A DNA stretch of 36,619 bases from Burkholderiales bacterium (GTDB lineage: Bacteria > Pseudomonadota > Gammaproteobacteria > Burkholderiales > Casimicrobiaceae): the NCBI GenBank assembly GCA_020851235.1, contig JADZDD010000036.1, positions 1-36,619 of the forward strand. The letters run 5' to 3'. The translations under genes and the position numbers were made by a program. Numbering within the stretch: the stretch's first letter is position 1; every line of letters starts with the position of its first letter. A model generated the notes under the pieces. That model saw only the letters and a list, made by a program, of their open reading frames with translations, ran no database searches and was not told where the DNA came from. Of this stretch, positions 11,493 through 19,649 are shown one piece after another.

Positions 11493-11514
11493 CCTCGCGG
11501 CGCCTGCCGCGGGG
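11493..11514 (+). terminator. terminator-like hairpin after pnp
   Basis: CCTCGCGGC at 11493-11501 pairs with GCCGCGGGG at 11506-11514, with one T-G wobble and a 4-nt loop. No long T-run follows. It lies about 50 bp after the pnp stop. Confidence 0.45.
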
Positions 11515-11569
11515 TGCACTGCATGTTGCTCCTTCATTCGACCCATCACTTCGAATCAGGAGGTTGAAG

Positions 11570-11806
11570 ATGGAAGTCGTTCTGGAATGCTTGCGCAAGT
11601 ACGGACAACGCCTGGATCTCGAGATCGCGCACGAGACGGGATTGCCGCTTGCCACCGTGCACAGTGACCTGACCGCGCTCGCCGCGGCCGGGTCGGTCAT
11701 CACTTGCAATCTCACGCGCTTCGAAGCCGGACGGCGCATCGAAGCCATCCAGTGCCGCGTCGCCGGCTACATCCCGACGCCAGCACCGGGACGCAAGACG
11801 AAGTGA
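11570..11806 (+). CDS. small winged-helix DNA-binding-like protein
   Basis: This 78-residue cytoplasmic protein has a helix-turn-helix-like core: a first helix [14 protein letters not shown], a second and third helix around [25 protein letters not shown], and a short wing ([10 protein letters not shown]). The arrangement resembles compact FaeA/ArsR-type winged helices. Nothing identifies its target. The start is ATG 11570, preceded by a full AGGAGG at 11558-11563; an in-frame TTG two codons earlier is too close to that site. It stands between pnp and the second IF-1 gene in the same direction. A short basic tail ends the protein. Regulatory function is inferred from fold only. Confidence 0.7.
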   Translation: MEVVLECLRKYGQRLDLEIAHETGLPLATVHSDLTALAAAGSVITCNLTRFEAGRRIEAIQCRVAGYIPTPAPGRKTK

Positions 11807-11930
11807 CGCTGTTGCCGTCGCTGCATCGTTTGCCCGCGTGCGAGGGCACGCGGCGCTGCAGCGACTAATCCGCGCAGCGCCCGGCCATCGGCCGGCGCTG
11901 CGCTTCGATCCTCCCAGGAAAAAGGTCGTC

Positions 11931-12191
11931 ATGGCGAAGGAAGAAGTGCTCGAAATGAATGGTGTCGTGGTCGAGGTCCTGCCCGACGCGCGGTATCGGG
12001 TTGCGCTCGACAATGGACACGCTCTCGTCGCGTACAGCGCCGGCAAGATGCGCAAGCACCACATTCGCATCATCCAGGGCGACAAGGTCTCGCTCGAAGT
12101 GTCTCCCTACGACCTCACCAAGGGTCGCATCACGTTCCGCCACATCGAGACGCGCGCGGCGGCAGCCCCCGCGCCGTTGCGTCGCCGCTAG
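11931..12191 (+). CDS. infA: translation initiation factor IF-1, second paralogue
   Basis: IF-1 occupies the ribosomal A site during initiation. The 86-residue product shows the full OB-fold: [30 protein letters not shown], then [20 protein letters not shown] and [14 protein letters not shown]. It is longer than the usual 72 residues by a C-terminal Ala/Pro/Arg tail. Betaproteobacteria often carry two IF-1 genes, one in the ribosomal spc cluster and a longer one elsewhere. This one has no ribosomal protein neighbours, so it is probably the second copy. The frame is open to 11838, but ATG 11931 has AGGAAAAAGG upstream and gives the conserved start. Confidence 0.94.
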   Translation: MAKEEVLEMNGVVVEVLPDARYRVALDNGHALVAYSAGKMRKHHIRIIQGDKVSLEVSPYDLTKGRITFRHIETRAAAAPAPLRRR

Positions 12192-12235
12192 GCGAGTCCG
12201 GCGCGATTCGCGGGCCGCGCGCAGGCGACGCGCGC

Positions 12236-12261
12236 CGATCCGGCCCCATGCGGCCGGATCG
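12236..12261. terminator. perfect inverted repeat between convergent genes
   Basis: CGATCCGGCC at 12236-12245 and GGCCGGATCG at 12252-12261 form a perfect 10-bp stem with a 6-nt loop. It lies between the stop of the IF-1 gene and the convergent SIMPL gene, as expected of a bidirectional terminator. No T-run is present on either side. Confidence 0.55.
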
Positions 12262-12277
12262 CGGCGACGCTGCAAGG

Positions 12278-12997
12278 TCAGCGGCTGCGCGCACCCTCCA
12301 GCACCGCTTCACCCGAGACCGTCACGCTGACGTCGGAATTGCCGCCCTCGACGTTGACGGGTGCGGCCGAGGCCGACATCGGCGCCGCCGCCGCGCGCAT
12401 CATCGGTTGCGGCCGCATCGGCTCGCTCGTCAGCACATTGATGCGGCCGGTGCGCCAGGCGTCGTAGCCCAGCGCACGGGCGGCGTGGGTCGCCCGCGCT
12501 TGCCAGGACTTGATCGCCTGGTCGGCCAGCGCGTCCTCGGCGATGCGGCGGGCCTCACGGCTGACGTGGAAGCTCATCCCCGAGAGCACGAGACCGTCGT
12601 CGGCCTGGAGCCGGGTCAGCAAGGCTGCGATGCTCGCGAAATCGGCGCCTTCGACGGTGATCGCTTGCGCGACGCGCCAGCGCGAGGGCTGGTTCTTCTC
12701 GGCGATCTGGTAAGACGAGTAGCCCGAGGTCTTCACGTCCACACCTGCGATCGCCTTGGCGCGCGCCAGCGCCTTGCCGATGCGAGCGTTGACATCGGCC
12801 GCCGCCTTCGCCGGGTCGACGTGGTCGGCTTCCGCGCGCAGCACCGCGGACATGCGGTCATTGGCGATGCTCGCGGTCGCCGACGCGCTGACCGTGACGA
12901 TCGGCACGGCGGGCGGCGTGCCGTCGGCGGCGTGCAGTGGACAGGCGAAGGTGGTGAGGGTTGCAACAGCGGCGGCGAGTCGCACGCAGGGGTTCAT
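12278..12997 (-). CDS. SIMPL domain (DUF541) periplasmic protein
   Basis: This 239-residue exported protein has a signal peptide (about 1-23, ending in LHA). It then shows the DUF541/SIMPL pattern: VTVSASATASIANDRMSAVLRAEADH, then K-x-A-x2-VNARI, SGYSSYQIAEKN and a final beta-rich part with VSVTVSGEAVLEG. SIMPL proteins are periplasmic or outer-membrane proteins of unclear function; relatives are linked to oxidative stress (E. coli YggE). The start overlaps the nudB stop by ATGA (12994-12997), so it is the last gene of the aspS operon. A GAGGAAT ribosome binding site lies just upstream, inside nudB. Confidence 0.85.
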   Translation of the reverse strand: MNPCVRLAAAVATLTTFACPLHAADGTPPAVPIVTVSASATASIANDRMSAVLRAEADHVDPAKAAADVNARIGKALARAKAIAGVDVKTSGYSSYQIAEKNQPSRWRVAQAITVEGADFASIAALLTRLQADDGLVLSGMSFHVSREARRIAEDALADQAIKSWQARATHAARALGYDAWRTGRINVLTSEPMRPQPMMRAAAAPMSASAAPVNVEGGNSDVSVTVSGEAVLEGARSR

Positions 12998-13458
12998 TCG
13001 GGATTCCTCGGGGGTGTCGTGACGTGGGCGGGAAGCGCTTCGATCGCCGCGCGGTTGGTCCAGGAGAAGCAGCGCGCCGCGGCTTCGCGCCATGGTAGCC
13101 AGAGATAGTGCAGATGCTCCCTTGGCGCGAGCCGTACCGGCACGTGGCCCGGGACGGCGAGCGCGAACACGTGCTCCGTGTTGTGCGTCGTCCCCGGCGG
13201 GTAACGGTACGCCCAGCGGCGGTAGATTTCGAAGTCGTTCTGCATCTTCCAGTCGATGACGTCGCCATAGCGCAGCGCGTCGATTCCGGTCTCCTCCGCA
13301 AGCTCGCGGCGCGCCGTCTCGACGAGCGTCTCGCCTTCTTCCTGGCTGCCCGTCACCGACTGCCAGTACCCGGGATAGTCGGCACGCTCGAGGAGGAGGA
13401 CTTCGAGGTCGTTCGTGTAGACGAGTGCCAGGATCGAGATCGGAATCTTGTAACGCAC
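12994..13458 (-). CDS. nudB: Nudix hydrolase, dihydroneopterin triphosphate pyrophosphatase type
   Basis: NudB removes pyrophosphate from dihydroneopterin triphosphate in folate synthesis and can act on dATP. The 154-residue protein carries a complete Nudix box at 37-59 (G37, E43, R51, E52, E55, E56, G58). It opens with KIPISILALVYT and contains ERADYPGYWQSVTGSQEEG and TEHVFAL, all typical of NudB rather than other Nudix enzymes. It lies downstream of aspS, an order I know from betaproteobacteria and gammaproteobacteria, here with two genes inserted between. It overlaps SIMPL by 4 bp and follows barstar by 42 bp. Confidence 0.88.
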   Translation of the reverse strand: MRYKIPISILALVYTNDLEVLLLERADYPGYWQSVTGSQEEGETLVETARRELAEETGIDALRYGDVIDWKMQNDFEIYRRWAYRYPPGTTHNTEHVFALAVPGHVPVRLAPREHLHYLWLPWREAAARCFSWTNRAAIEALPAHVTTPPRNPE

Positions 13459-13500
13459 GACGCGACGACTCGGGGTTATGCGACGGGAGCGCCGACGCCG

Positions 13501-13890
13501 TCAGGTGGTGAACACCCAGAACGGGACGTGCAATTCCTTCCAGAATTCCACGGCCTCGGCAAGAATGTCCTCGAGCGTCGACCAGTCGTTGGGATGGTCC
13601 TTGCGATAGGTTGCGACACCAGCGAGGACGATCACCCGGCCCGACTTGCCGAGCCAGTCGCGATCCTCGAGCACGTCGGCCAGCGCATCCCAGTTGTGAC
13701 CGAAGTGCTCCGGCAGGTGCAGCTTGCGGTCGAGCTCGGCGAAAACGGCGGCGCGGTCCTTCGCCTGACCGAGATCGCACGTCGTGAACGTGAGGTGAGC
13801 GCGCTCGCTTGCGGCGCGCAGCGGCTCGACGGCGCCACGCCACGAACGCACCGCGGCCGCTTCGACGTTGGCGAGGTCGGGAGCCTTCAT
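13501..13890 (-). CDS. barstar-family ribonuclease inhibitor
   Basis: Barstar binds and blocks barnase-type RNases inside the producing cell. The 129-residue product is somewhat longer than Bacillus barstar (about 90). It contains LPEHFGHNWDALADVL at 59-74, matching the inhibitor helix of barstar. D68 and D72 align with barstar D35 and D39, which contact the RNase active site. A hydrophobic core strand (GRVIVLAGV) and the C-terminal helix and strand (ILAEAVEFWKELHVPFWVF) follow. Its ATG overlaps the RNase stop (ATGA, 13887-13890), so toxin and inhibitor are translated together. No signal peptide is present, as expected for an intracellular inhibitor. Confidence 0.9.
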   Translation of the reverse strand: MKAPDLANVEAAAVRSWRGAVEPLRAASERAHLTFTTCDLGQAKDRAAVFAELDRKLHLPEHFGHNWDALADVLEDRDWLGKSGRVIVLAGVATYRKDHPNDWSTLEDILAEAVEFWKELHVPFWVFTT

Positions 13891-14261
13891 TCGCGGATCC
13901 TCGCAAAGGACTGGTAATGGTCGTCCGTGTACCAGCACGCGACCGGCGCGTGCTTGGGGCCGCCGCACACGATGCGGCGCGCGCCGCGGTGCCGCACGCC
14001 CGGCGTGGGGACCGTGTACTCGTGATAGTAGCCGCGCGCCTTGGCGGGAAGCAGGCGCTCGCGGTTGCCGAACACGACGCCATCGCGCTCGTACGGGAAC
14101 GGACCGCCGCTGCGGATGCGAACGAGGACGCTGCGCGCCTCCTTCGGCAGCGCATCGACGTGGATCTCGCTGTCGGCGAAGGCGCGGGCCGGTGCGGGCG
14201 CGAACAGCAGCGCTGCGAGGAGCCACGCAGCGGGCGCGGGCAGGGTTGATCGCCACCACAT
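13887..14261 (-). CDS. secreted guanyl-specific ribonuclease (RNase Sa/barnase family)
   Basis: This 124-residue protein has a signal peptide (about 1-27, hydrophobic core AAWLLAALLF, ending ARA) and a mature domain close to Streptomyces RNase Sa. Shared blocks are ALPKEA, GPFPYERDGVVFGNRE, YYHEYTVPTPG, RGARRI and DDHYQSF. The catalytic residues of RNase Sa (E54, R69, H85) correspond to E81, R96 and H115, so it should be active against RNA after G. C99 and C109 could form a disulfide. Its gene overlaps the barstar gene by 4 bp. There is no Shine-Dalgarno sequence; a perfect inverted repeat ends at the base before the start codon. The role (nutrient RNase, competition toxin or self-control) is unknown. 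Confidence 0.92.
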   Translation of the reverse strand: MWWRSTLPAPAAWLLAALLFAPAPARAFADSEIHVDALPKEARSVLVRIRSGGPFPYERDGVVFGNRERLLPAKARGYYHEYTVPTPGVRHRGARRIVCGGPKHAPVACWYTDDHYQSFARIRE

Positions 14262-14283
14262 GCGTTGCAGTGTACTGCAACGC
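14262..14283 (-). promoter_or_regulatory. perfect inverted repeat abutting the RNase start codon
   Basis: On the plus strand GCGTTGCAG (14262-14270) and CTGCAACGC (14275-14283) are exact reverse complements around a 4-nt TGTA spacer. In the minus-strand mRNA this is a 9-bp hairpin whose last base touches the AUG at 14261. It fills the space where a ribosome binding site would stand. It could block translation of the RNase, be a protein-binding operator, or both. No U-run follows, so a terminator is unlikely. Confidence 0.7.
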
Positions 14284-14313
14284 TACCGCGACAGCGCGGC
14301 CCGCCGCCGTGCG

Positions 14314-16104
14314 CTATCCGGCCTTCACCGAATCCGAAGCGCGCACGCGAATGTGCAGGTCGCGCAGTTGCTGCTCGGTGACCGTGGTCGGGGCGTCGAC
14401 GAGGAGATCCTGGCCACGCTGCGTCTTGGGGAACGCGATGACGTCGCGGATCGATTCGGCGCCGCACATCAGCGTCACGATGCGATCGAGCCCGAAGGCG
14501 ATGCCGCCGTGCGGTGGCGCACCATACTGGAGCGCATCGAGCAGGAAGCCGAACTTTCGGCGCTGATCGTCCGGGGCGATGCCGAGCGCGGCAAACACCT
14601 TCTGCTGCACCTCGGAGCGGTGGATGCGCACGGATCCGCCGCCGATCTCCCAGCCGTTCATCACGACGTCGTACGCCTTGGCGAGCGCGTTGGCAGGATC
14701 CGATGCGAAGCGATCCTCGTGGCCGTCCTTGGGCGCGGTGAACGGATGGTGGCGCGCGGCCCACGCCTTCCGGTCGTCGTCGTATTCGAACATCGGGAAG
14801 TCGACGACCCAAAGCGGCTTCCAGCCCGCGGTGGCAAGCCCACGATCGTGGCCGACCTTCGTGCGCAGCGCGCCCAGCGCATCGTTGACGATCTTGTCGC
14901 GGTCGGCGCCGAAGAAGATCACGTCACCGTTGGCCGCTCCCGTGCGCACGAGGATCTCGCGCAGCACCGGCTCGGGGAGGAATTTCACGACCGGCGACTG
15001 CAAGCCTTCCTCGTTGGGCTTCGCGGCGTCGTTCACCTTGATGTAGGCGAGCCCGCCGGCGCCGTAGATCTTCACGAATGCTGCGTAGTCGTCGAGCTCC
15101 TTGCGGCTGAGCGCGCCGCCTCCTGGCACGCGCAGCGCGGCGACACGTCCGTTGGGCAGGTCGGCGGCAGCACGAAAGACCTTGAAGTCGACCGTGCGCA
15201 TGAGATCGGTGAGTTCGGTCAGCTCGAGTGCGATCCGCAGATCGGGCTTGTCGGAGCCGTACTTGCGCATGACCTCGGCGTAGGTCGCGATCGGGAAGGG
15301 GTCGGGCAGGTCGACATCCATTGCCTCCTTCCACATCGTGCGCACCAGGCCTTCCATGAGCGCGCGGATCTCGACCTCCCCGAGGAAGGAGGTCTCGATG
15401 TCGATCTGCGTGAATTCGGGCTGGCGGTCGGCGCGCAGGTCCTCGTCACGAAAGCACTTCGTGATCTGGTAGTAGCGGTCGAAGCCTGCCACCATCAGCA
15501 TCTGCTTGAAGAGCTGGGGCGATTGCGGCAGCGCGTAGAACTGTCCGTGGTGCACGCGCGACGGCACGAGGAATTCGCGTGCACCCTCGGGTGTGCTCTT
15601 GTAGAGCATCGGCGTTTCGATGTCGATGAAGCCGTGCGCATCGAGATAGCGACGTGCTGCCATCGCCGTGCGGTAGCGCAGGCGGAGGTTCTTCTGCATC
15701 TGCGGCCGGCGCAGGTCGATCACCCGATGCGAGAGACGCACGGTCTCCGAGAGGTTCTCGTCGTCGAGCTGGAACGGCGGCGTTGCCGAGGCATTGAGGA
15801 CGACGAGCTCGTGCGCGAGCACCTCGATCTCGCCGGAGACGAGCGCGGTGTTGACGGTGCCGGCCGGGCGCGGGCGCACCCGCCCGGTCACCTCGATGCA
15901 GTATTCGTTGCGCAGCGACTCCGCGGTCGTGAAGGTCGCAGCCCGGTCCGGATCGCAGACGACCTGCACGAGCCCCTCACGGTCACGCAGGTCGATGAAG
16001 ATGACACCGCCGTGATCGCGCCGGCGATGCACCCAGCCCGTCAGCGTGACGGTCTGGTCGAGGAAGCGGCGGTCGATGCGGCCGCAGTATTCGGTTCGTG
16101 TCAC
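14314..16104 (-). CDS. aspS: aspartyl-tRNA synthetase, probably non-discriminating (Asp/Asn)
   Basis: This 596-residue class II synthetase charges tRNA-Asp. It has an N-terminal OB anticodon-binding domain, then class II motif 2 ([20 protein letters not shown]), a bacterial GAD insertion domain and motif 3 ([13 protein letters not shown]). In the OB domain it has RRRDHGG with H31, and PAG with G82. Those two residues mark the Pseudomonas-type non-discriminating enzyme that also charges tRNA-Asn with Asp; discriminating enzymes such as E. coli have Leu at the first position. An AdT (GatCAB) would then make Asn-tRNA. The start is GTG at 16104, overlapping the DUF502 stop (GTGA), and matches the family start M-x-RTEYCG. 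Confidence 0.95.
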   Translation of the reverse strand: MTRTEYCGRIDRRFLDQTVTLTGWVHRRRDHGGVIFIDLRDREGLVQVVCDPDRAATFTTAESLRNEYCIEVTGRVRPRPAGTVNTALVSGEIEVLAHELVVLNASATPPFQLDDENLSETVRLSHRVIDLRRPQMQKNLRLRYRTAMAARRYLDAHGFIDIETPMLYKSTPEGAREFLVPSRVHHGQFYALPQSPQLFKQMLMVAGFDRYYQITKCFRDEDLRADRQPEFTQIDIETSFLGEVEIRALMEGLVRTMWKEAMDVDLPDPFPIATYAEVMRKYGSDKPDLRIALELTELTDLMRTVDFKVFRAAADLPNGRVAALRVPGGGALSRKELDDYAAFVKIYGAGGLAYIKVNDAAKPNEEGLQSPVVKFLPEPVLREILVRTGAANGDVIFFGADRDKIVNDALGALRTKVGHDRGLATAGWKPLWVVDFPMFEYDDDRKAWAARHHPFTAPKDGHEDRFASDPANALAKAYDVVMNGWEIGGGSVRIHRSEVQQKVFAALGIAPDDQRRKFGFLLDALQYGAPPHGGIAFGLDRIVTLMCGAESIRDVIAFPKTQRGQDLLVDAPTTVTEQQLRDLHIRVRASDSVKAG

Positions 16105-16751
16105 GTGCTGCTCTCCGTTTTCTCGGGTAAGGCGCCGCCGTTCGGTGCGCGGTTCGGTGGATCGCGTCGAGGCGCCACGACGCCCATCGAGATCACGTAC
16201 TTGAGCGCGTCGTCGACCGTCATGTCGAGTTCGCGTACCTTGGCGCGCGGAACGATGACGAGGTAGCCGCCGGTCGGATTCGGCGTGGTCGGCACGTACA
16301 CCGCAACGTACTCGTCACCGACGTGGGCGCGCACCGCAGGTGCCGGCGTGCCGGTCAGGAAGGCGATCGTCCATGAATCCGCGTGCGGCCATTGCACGAG
16401 GAGCGCCTTGCGGAACGCGGCGCCCGAATCGGAGAGCAGCGTATCGCTCACCTGCTTGACCGAAGAGTAGATCGACTTCACAAACGGGATGCGGCCGAGG
16501 AGCGCCTCCCACAGGCGAATGAGGCGGGCACCGAGGAAATTGGCGGCGACCATCCCCGTAACGAGCAGGATCGCGAAGCTCAGGACGACGCCCAACCCCG
16601 GGATGTGCACGCCGAGGAGCCGGTCCGGCTGCGCGCGATCGGGGAAGAGCAGGAGCGTTTGATCGAGCGTCGTCACCAGGAAGTGCAGGACCCAGATCGT
16701 GATGCCCAGGGGCACCCAGACGAGGAGCCCGGCGACGAGGTAGCGCTTCAC
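16101..16751 (-). CDS. DUF502 family membrane protein
   Basis: This 216-residue inner-membrane protein starts with [25 protein letters not shown] (first membrane segment) and has a second segment around [23 protein letters not shown] conserved block [20 protein letters not shown] and a C-terminal soluble domain ending in [15 protein letters not shown] follow. All of this is typical of DUF502, a family of unknown function often upstream of aspS in betaproteobacteria. The GTG at 16751 gives the usual N-terminus; a TTG at 16760 would overlap the fmdB stop and is the alternative start. The stop overlaps the aspS start by 4 bp. Confidence 0.88.
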   Translation of the reverse strand: MKRYLVAGLLVWVPLGITIWVLHFLVTTLDQTLLLFPDRAQPDRLLGVHIPGLGVVLSFAILLVTGMVAANFLGARLIRLWEALLGRIPFVKSIYSSVKQVSDTLLSDSGAAFRKALLVQWPHADSWTIAFLTGTPAPAVRAHVGDEYVAVYVPTTPNPTGGYLVIVPRAKVRELDMTVDDALKYVISMGVVAPRRDPPNRAPNGGALPEKTESST

Positions 16752-16756
16752 GACAC

Positions 16757-17131
16757 TCAAGATGCCGCCGAGCCAGACGCCGATCCACCCGATGTGGCTG
16801 CCGTCGAGCCGGCGCTGTCGCCGCTGCGGGTCTTCGGTGCGCTCGTCGCGGATGCATCTGCCGCGCCACCCGACTCGGCGGCGCTGCCATTCGGCGCCTT
16901 GGCCGCATCCTTGCCTGCCGTATCGTCGGTTGACGGCTTCGGCGTCGCGCCGCCGCGGAAGTCGGTCTGGTACCAGCCGCTTCCCTTCAACTGGAAGCCG
17001 GCGGCGGTGACGAGCTTGGTCAGGGTTTCCCTGCCGCAGGACGGGCAGGTGGTCAGCGGCGCGTCGCTGAATTTTTGCAGTGCTTCGAGCTTGTGCTCGC
17101 AGTGCGTGCAGCGGTATTCGTAGATCGGCAT
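16757..17131 (-). CDS. FmdB-family zinc ribbon protein
   Basis: This 124-residue protein opens with MPIYEYRCTHC and has two CxxC pairs (C8/C11 and C29/C32), the zinc ribbon of the FmdB/regulatory-protein family (PF09723). Relatives are small, cytoplasmic and poorly characterised. The conserved segment KGSGWYQTDFRG follows. The last 55 or so residues are Ala/Ser/Gly/Thr-rich and look disordered, a common variable tail in this family. It is the first gene of the minus-strand operon leading to aspS. Its start lies about 85 bp downstream of a -10 element. Confidence 0.9.
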   Translation of the reverse strand: MPIYEYRCTHCEHKLEALQKFSDAPLTTCPSCGRETLTKLVTAAGFQLKGSGWYQTDFRGGATPKPSTDDTAGKDAAKAPNGSAAESGGAADASATSAPKTRSGDSAGSTAATSGGSASGSAAS

Positions 17132-17216
17132 GGTTCGAGCGGGAGCGAGGTGGGGCGCGTCTACGGTCGCGAGTGCACGGCCCAACGCGCTGATTCGAAA
17201 AGACAAATAACTCGCC

Positions 17217-17222
17217 ATTATA
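17217..17222 (-). promoter_or_regulatory. -10 element (TATAAT) for the fmdB-aspS operon
   Basis: ATTATA on the plus strand reads TATAAT on the minus strand. It is a perfect -10 hexamer in otherwise G+C-rich sequence, 85 bp upstream of the fmdB start. No good -35 is visible at 16-18 bp. The 260-bp gap 17132-17391 must also hold a promoter for the divergent nfeD gene, which I cannot locate. Confidence 0.5.
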
Positions 17223-17391
17223 GCCGCTGCACGAAGTCTTCGCTGACCTTGGGTCGGGTCGCGCCGTGCCTCGTTGCGCGCCGGTGGCGCGCCACCGCCG
17301 CAGGGCGGTTCCGCGCGCGGCCGCACGCCGGGTCGGGGGAAACTGCCGTATCCTTCCGGCGGGTGAATCATCGGCGACGCGCAGCTTCGCA

Positions 17392-17802
17392 ATGGACGCT
17401 TACTGGCTCTGGTGGATCTTCGCGGCGGTGACCATCGCCATCGAACTGATGGCGGGGACGTACTACCTCCTCGCCGTCGGCGCCGCGTTTGCGATCGGCG
17501 GGTTCGCCGCCCTCTTCGGGGCGACACTCCCTGTCCAGTTGACGGTCGCCGGCGTGCTTGCCGTCGTGCTGACGATGCTCGCGCATCGCTGGCGCCTCGC
17601 GCGGACAACACCTGGCGATCCCTCGCTCGACCTCGGGCAGGCGGTGCGCGTGCTCGACTGGAGCGGCGACGGGGTCGCCCGGGTGAGCTATCGGGGCACG
17701 CAGTGGGACGCCGAGCTCGCGCCGGGTGCCGCGCGCGCGGAGACGATGTACATCGTGGGTACGCGCGGCTCCACGTTGCTTCTTGCCGATCGTCGCGCCT
17801 GA
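17392..17802 (+). CDS. NfeD-family membrane protein
   Basis: This is a 136-residue short-form NfeD protein. It has two or three N-terminal membrane segments (WLWWIFAAVTIAIELMAG; YYLLAVGAAFAIGGFAALFG; VQLTVAGVLAVVLTMLA) and a C-terminal OB-fold (about 75-136, with LGQAVRVLDWSGDGVARVSYRGTQWDAEL). NfeD proteins pair with SPFH/stomatin proteins in membrane microdomains. The stomatin gene follows after 26 bp in the same direction, which supports the call. The ATG at 17392 is the only start that leaves the first membrane segment with a natural N-terminus. Confidence 0.88.
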   Translation: MDAYWLWWIFAAVTIAIELMAGTYYLLAVGAAFAIGGFAALFGATLPVQLTVAGVLAVVLTMLAHRWRLARTTPGDPSLDLGQAVRVLDWSGDGVARVSYRGTQWDAELAPGAARAETMYIVGTRGSTLLLADRRA

Positions 17803-17828
17803 CCTCGCCTTCGGAGGAGACCAACGTC

Positions 17829-18755
17829 ATGTGGATGGGTTCGGCGGTTGCAACCGCAGCACTGTTCATCGTCGCGCTGATCGTCGTCGTCAAGGCGATC
17901 CGCGTGGTTCCGCAGCAGCACGCGTGGGTCGTCGAGCGCCTGGGCCGTTTCTACGCCGTGCTCGAGCCGGGCCTCAACTTCGTGATTCCGTTCGTCGATC
18001 GCATCGCCTTTCGCCACGACTTGCGCGAGATCCCGCTCGACGTGCCGAGCCAGATCTGCATCACGCGTGACAACACGCAGTTGCAGGTCGACGGCATCCT
18101 GTACTTCCAGGTCACGGATCCCAAGCTCGCCTCGTACGGATCGTCGAATTACGTGCTCGCGATCACCCAGCTTGCGCAGACGACGCTGCGCAGCATCATC
18201 GGCCGCATGGAACTCGACAAGACGTTCGAGGAGCGCGACCAGATCAACGCGCTCGTCGTGTCCGCATTGGACGAGGCGGCGGCGGCGTGGGGCGTGAAGG
18301 TGCTGCGTTACGAGATCAAGGACCTCACTCCGCCGGCCGAGATCCTGCGCGCGATGCAGGCGCAGATCACCGCCGAGCGCGAGAAGCGCGCGGTCATCGC
18401 GACGTCGGAAGGCAAGCGCCAGGAGCAGATCAACATGGCGATCGGCGCGCGCGAGGCGGCGATCGCCAAGTCCGAGGGCGAGAAGCAGAGCGAGATCAAC
18501 GTGGCGCAGGGCGCCGCACAGGCGACGCTCGTCAACGCCGACGCCAATGCGAAGGCGATTCGCCTCGTCGCCGAGGCGATCCAGGGCCCGGGCGGGCTCG
18601 AGGCCGTGAACCTGCGCGTCGCCGAGTTCTACATCAATGCGTTCGCGCAACTCGCGCGCACCAACAACACGCTCATCATGCCGGCCAACGTCGCCGACGT
18701 GGCGGGAATGATCGCGACGGCGATGAAGGTCGTACAGACGCCGCCGTCGCGGTAG
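17829..18755 (+). CDS. qmcA: SPFH/stomatin-like protein, QmcA type
   Basis: This 308-residue membrane-anchored protein begins with one membrane segment (about 4-23), then the SPFH/Band 7 domain: [31 protein letters not shown], then [12 protein letters not shown] and [14 protein letters not shown] long Ala/Glu-rich coiled coil follows (about 170-250: [20 protein letters not shown] and related repeats). Such proteins oligomerise into rings or cages and scaffold membrane proteases. Ribosome binding site GGAGGAGA lies about 10 bp before the ATG. It forms a pair with nfeD upstream, as in E. coli qmcA-ybbK. Confidence 0.92.
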   Translation: MWMGSAVATAALFIVALIVVVKAIRVVPQQHAWVVERLGRFYAVLEPGLNFVIPFVDRIAFRHDLREIPLDVPSQICITRDNTQLQVDGILYFQVTDPKLASYGSSNYVLAITQLAQTTLRSIIGRMELDKTFEERDQINALVVSALDEAAAAWGVKVLRYEIKDLTPPAEILRAMQAQITAEREKRAVIATSEGKRQEQINMAIGAREAAIAKSEGEKQSEINVAQGAAQATLVNADANAKAIRLVAEAIQGPGGLEAVNLRVAEFYINAFAQLARTNNTLIMPANVADVAGMIATAMKVVQTPPSR

Positions 18756-18858
18756 GTTCGCGGGAGGCGATCGGGTCGGCGCGGGGCTGCAGCGCGCTGC
18801 CGAGCGCAACACGCCGGCGCGAGCGCATCGGCCGGACATCATCAGGATCGGAGGGAGC

Positions 18859-19626
18859 ATGGAAATCGACGGTGGCAGTTTCATCGTGACGGGTGGGGCA
18901 TCCGGGCTGGGGGCGGCGACGGCGCGTTACCTCGTCGCGCGCGGCGGCAAGGTCGTGATCGCCGACGTCAAGGACGCCGAAGGTGCGGCGCTTGCGGGCG
19001 AACTCGGCGCCGCCGCGCGTTTCGCGCGCACCGACGTCGCCGACGAGGCGAGCGGACGCGCCGCGGTGGACCTTGCCGTCGCGACGTTCGGCGCCTTGCA
19101 CGGACTCATCGGTTGCGCCGGGATCGTCCACGGCGAGCGGGTGCTGGGCAAGGACGGTCCGCACGGGCTCGCGAGTTTCGCCCGCACGATCACGATCAAC
19201 CTCGTCGGCATGTTCAACATGGTCCGTCTCGCCGCGCAGGCGATGGCGGCGGGAACGCCCAATGCCGACGGTGAGCGCGGCGTGATCGTGACGACGGCGT
19301 CGATCGCGGCGTACGACGGACAGATCGGTCAGGCGGCGTACGCCGCATCGAAGGCGGCCGTCGCGGGGATGACGTTGCCGATCGCCCGTGACCTCGCGCG
19401 CAACGGCATTCGCATCGTGTCGATCGCGCCGGGCGTGTTCGAGACGCCGATGGTGGCGTCGCTGTCGAAGGAGGCGCAGGAATCGCTGGGCAAGATGGTG
19501 CCGTTTCCGCCGCGCCTCGGTCGCCCGCCGGAGTTCGCCTCGCTCGTCGGCGAGATCGTGCGCAATGCGATGCTCAACGGCGAGGTGATTCGCCTGGACG
19601 GCGCGATCCGGATGGCGCCGAAATAG
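18859..19626 (+). CDS. short-chain dehydrogenase, 3-hydroxyacyl-CoA dehydrogenase type 2-like
   Basis: This 255-residue SDR oxidoreductase has the NAD-binding motif TGGASGLG at 11-18 and the catalytic set S148, Y161 and K165 (Y-x3-K). D36 after the second strand (VVIADVKD) favours NAD over NADP. The segments [44 protein letters not shown] and the ending [16 protein letters not shown] match the human HSD17B10 / bacterial FadB2-like group. These oxidise 3-hydroxyacyl-CoAs in fatty acid or isoleucine breakdown. The substrate is inferred from similarity. A strong GGAGGGAG is adjacent to the start. It may be cotranscribed with the stomatin gene 103 bp upstream. Confidence 0.88.
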   Translation: MEIDGGSFIVTGGASGLGAATARYLVARGGKVVIADVKDAEGAALAGELGAAARFARTDVADEASGRAAVDLAVATFGALHGLIGCAGIVHGERVLGKDGPHGLASFARTITINLVGMFNMVRLAAQAMAAGTPNADGERGVIVTTASIAAYDGQIGQAAYAASKAAVAGMTLPIARDLARNGIRIVSIAPGVFETPMVASLSKEAQESLGKMVPFPPRLGRPPEFASLVGEIVRNAMLNGEVIRLDGAIRMAPK

Positions 19627-19649
19627 GCCGGCGGCGCCGCGGCCGCGGT

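Noticed and set aside
12278-14812. An 844-codon minus-strand open frame covering SIMPL, nudB, barstar, RNase and part of aspS
   Set aside because: Only its last 239 codons (the SIMPL gene) look like protein. The rest is out of frame with four recognisable genes.
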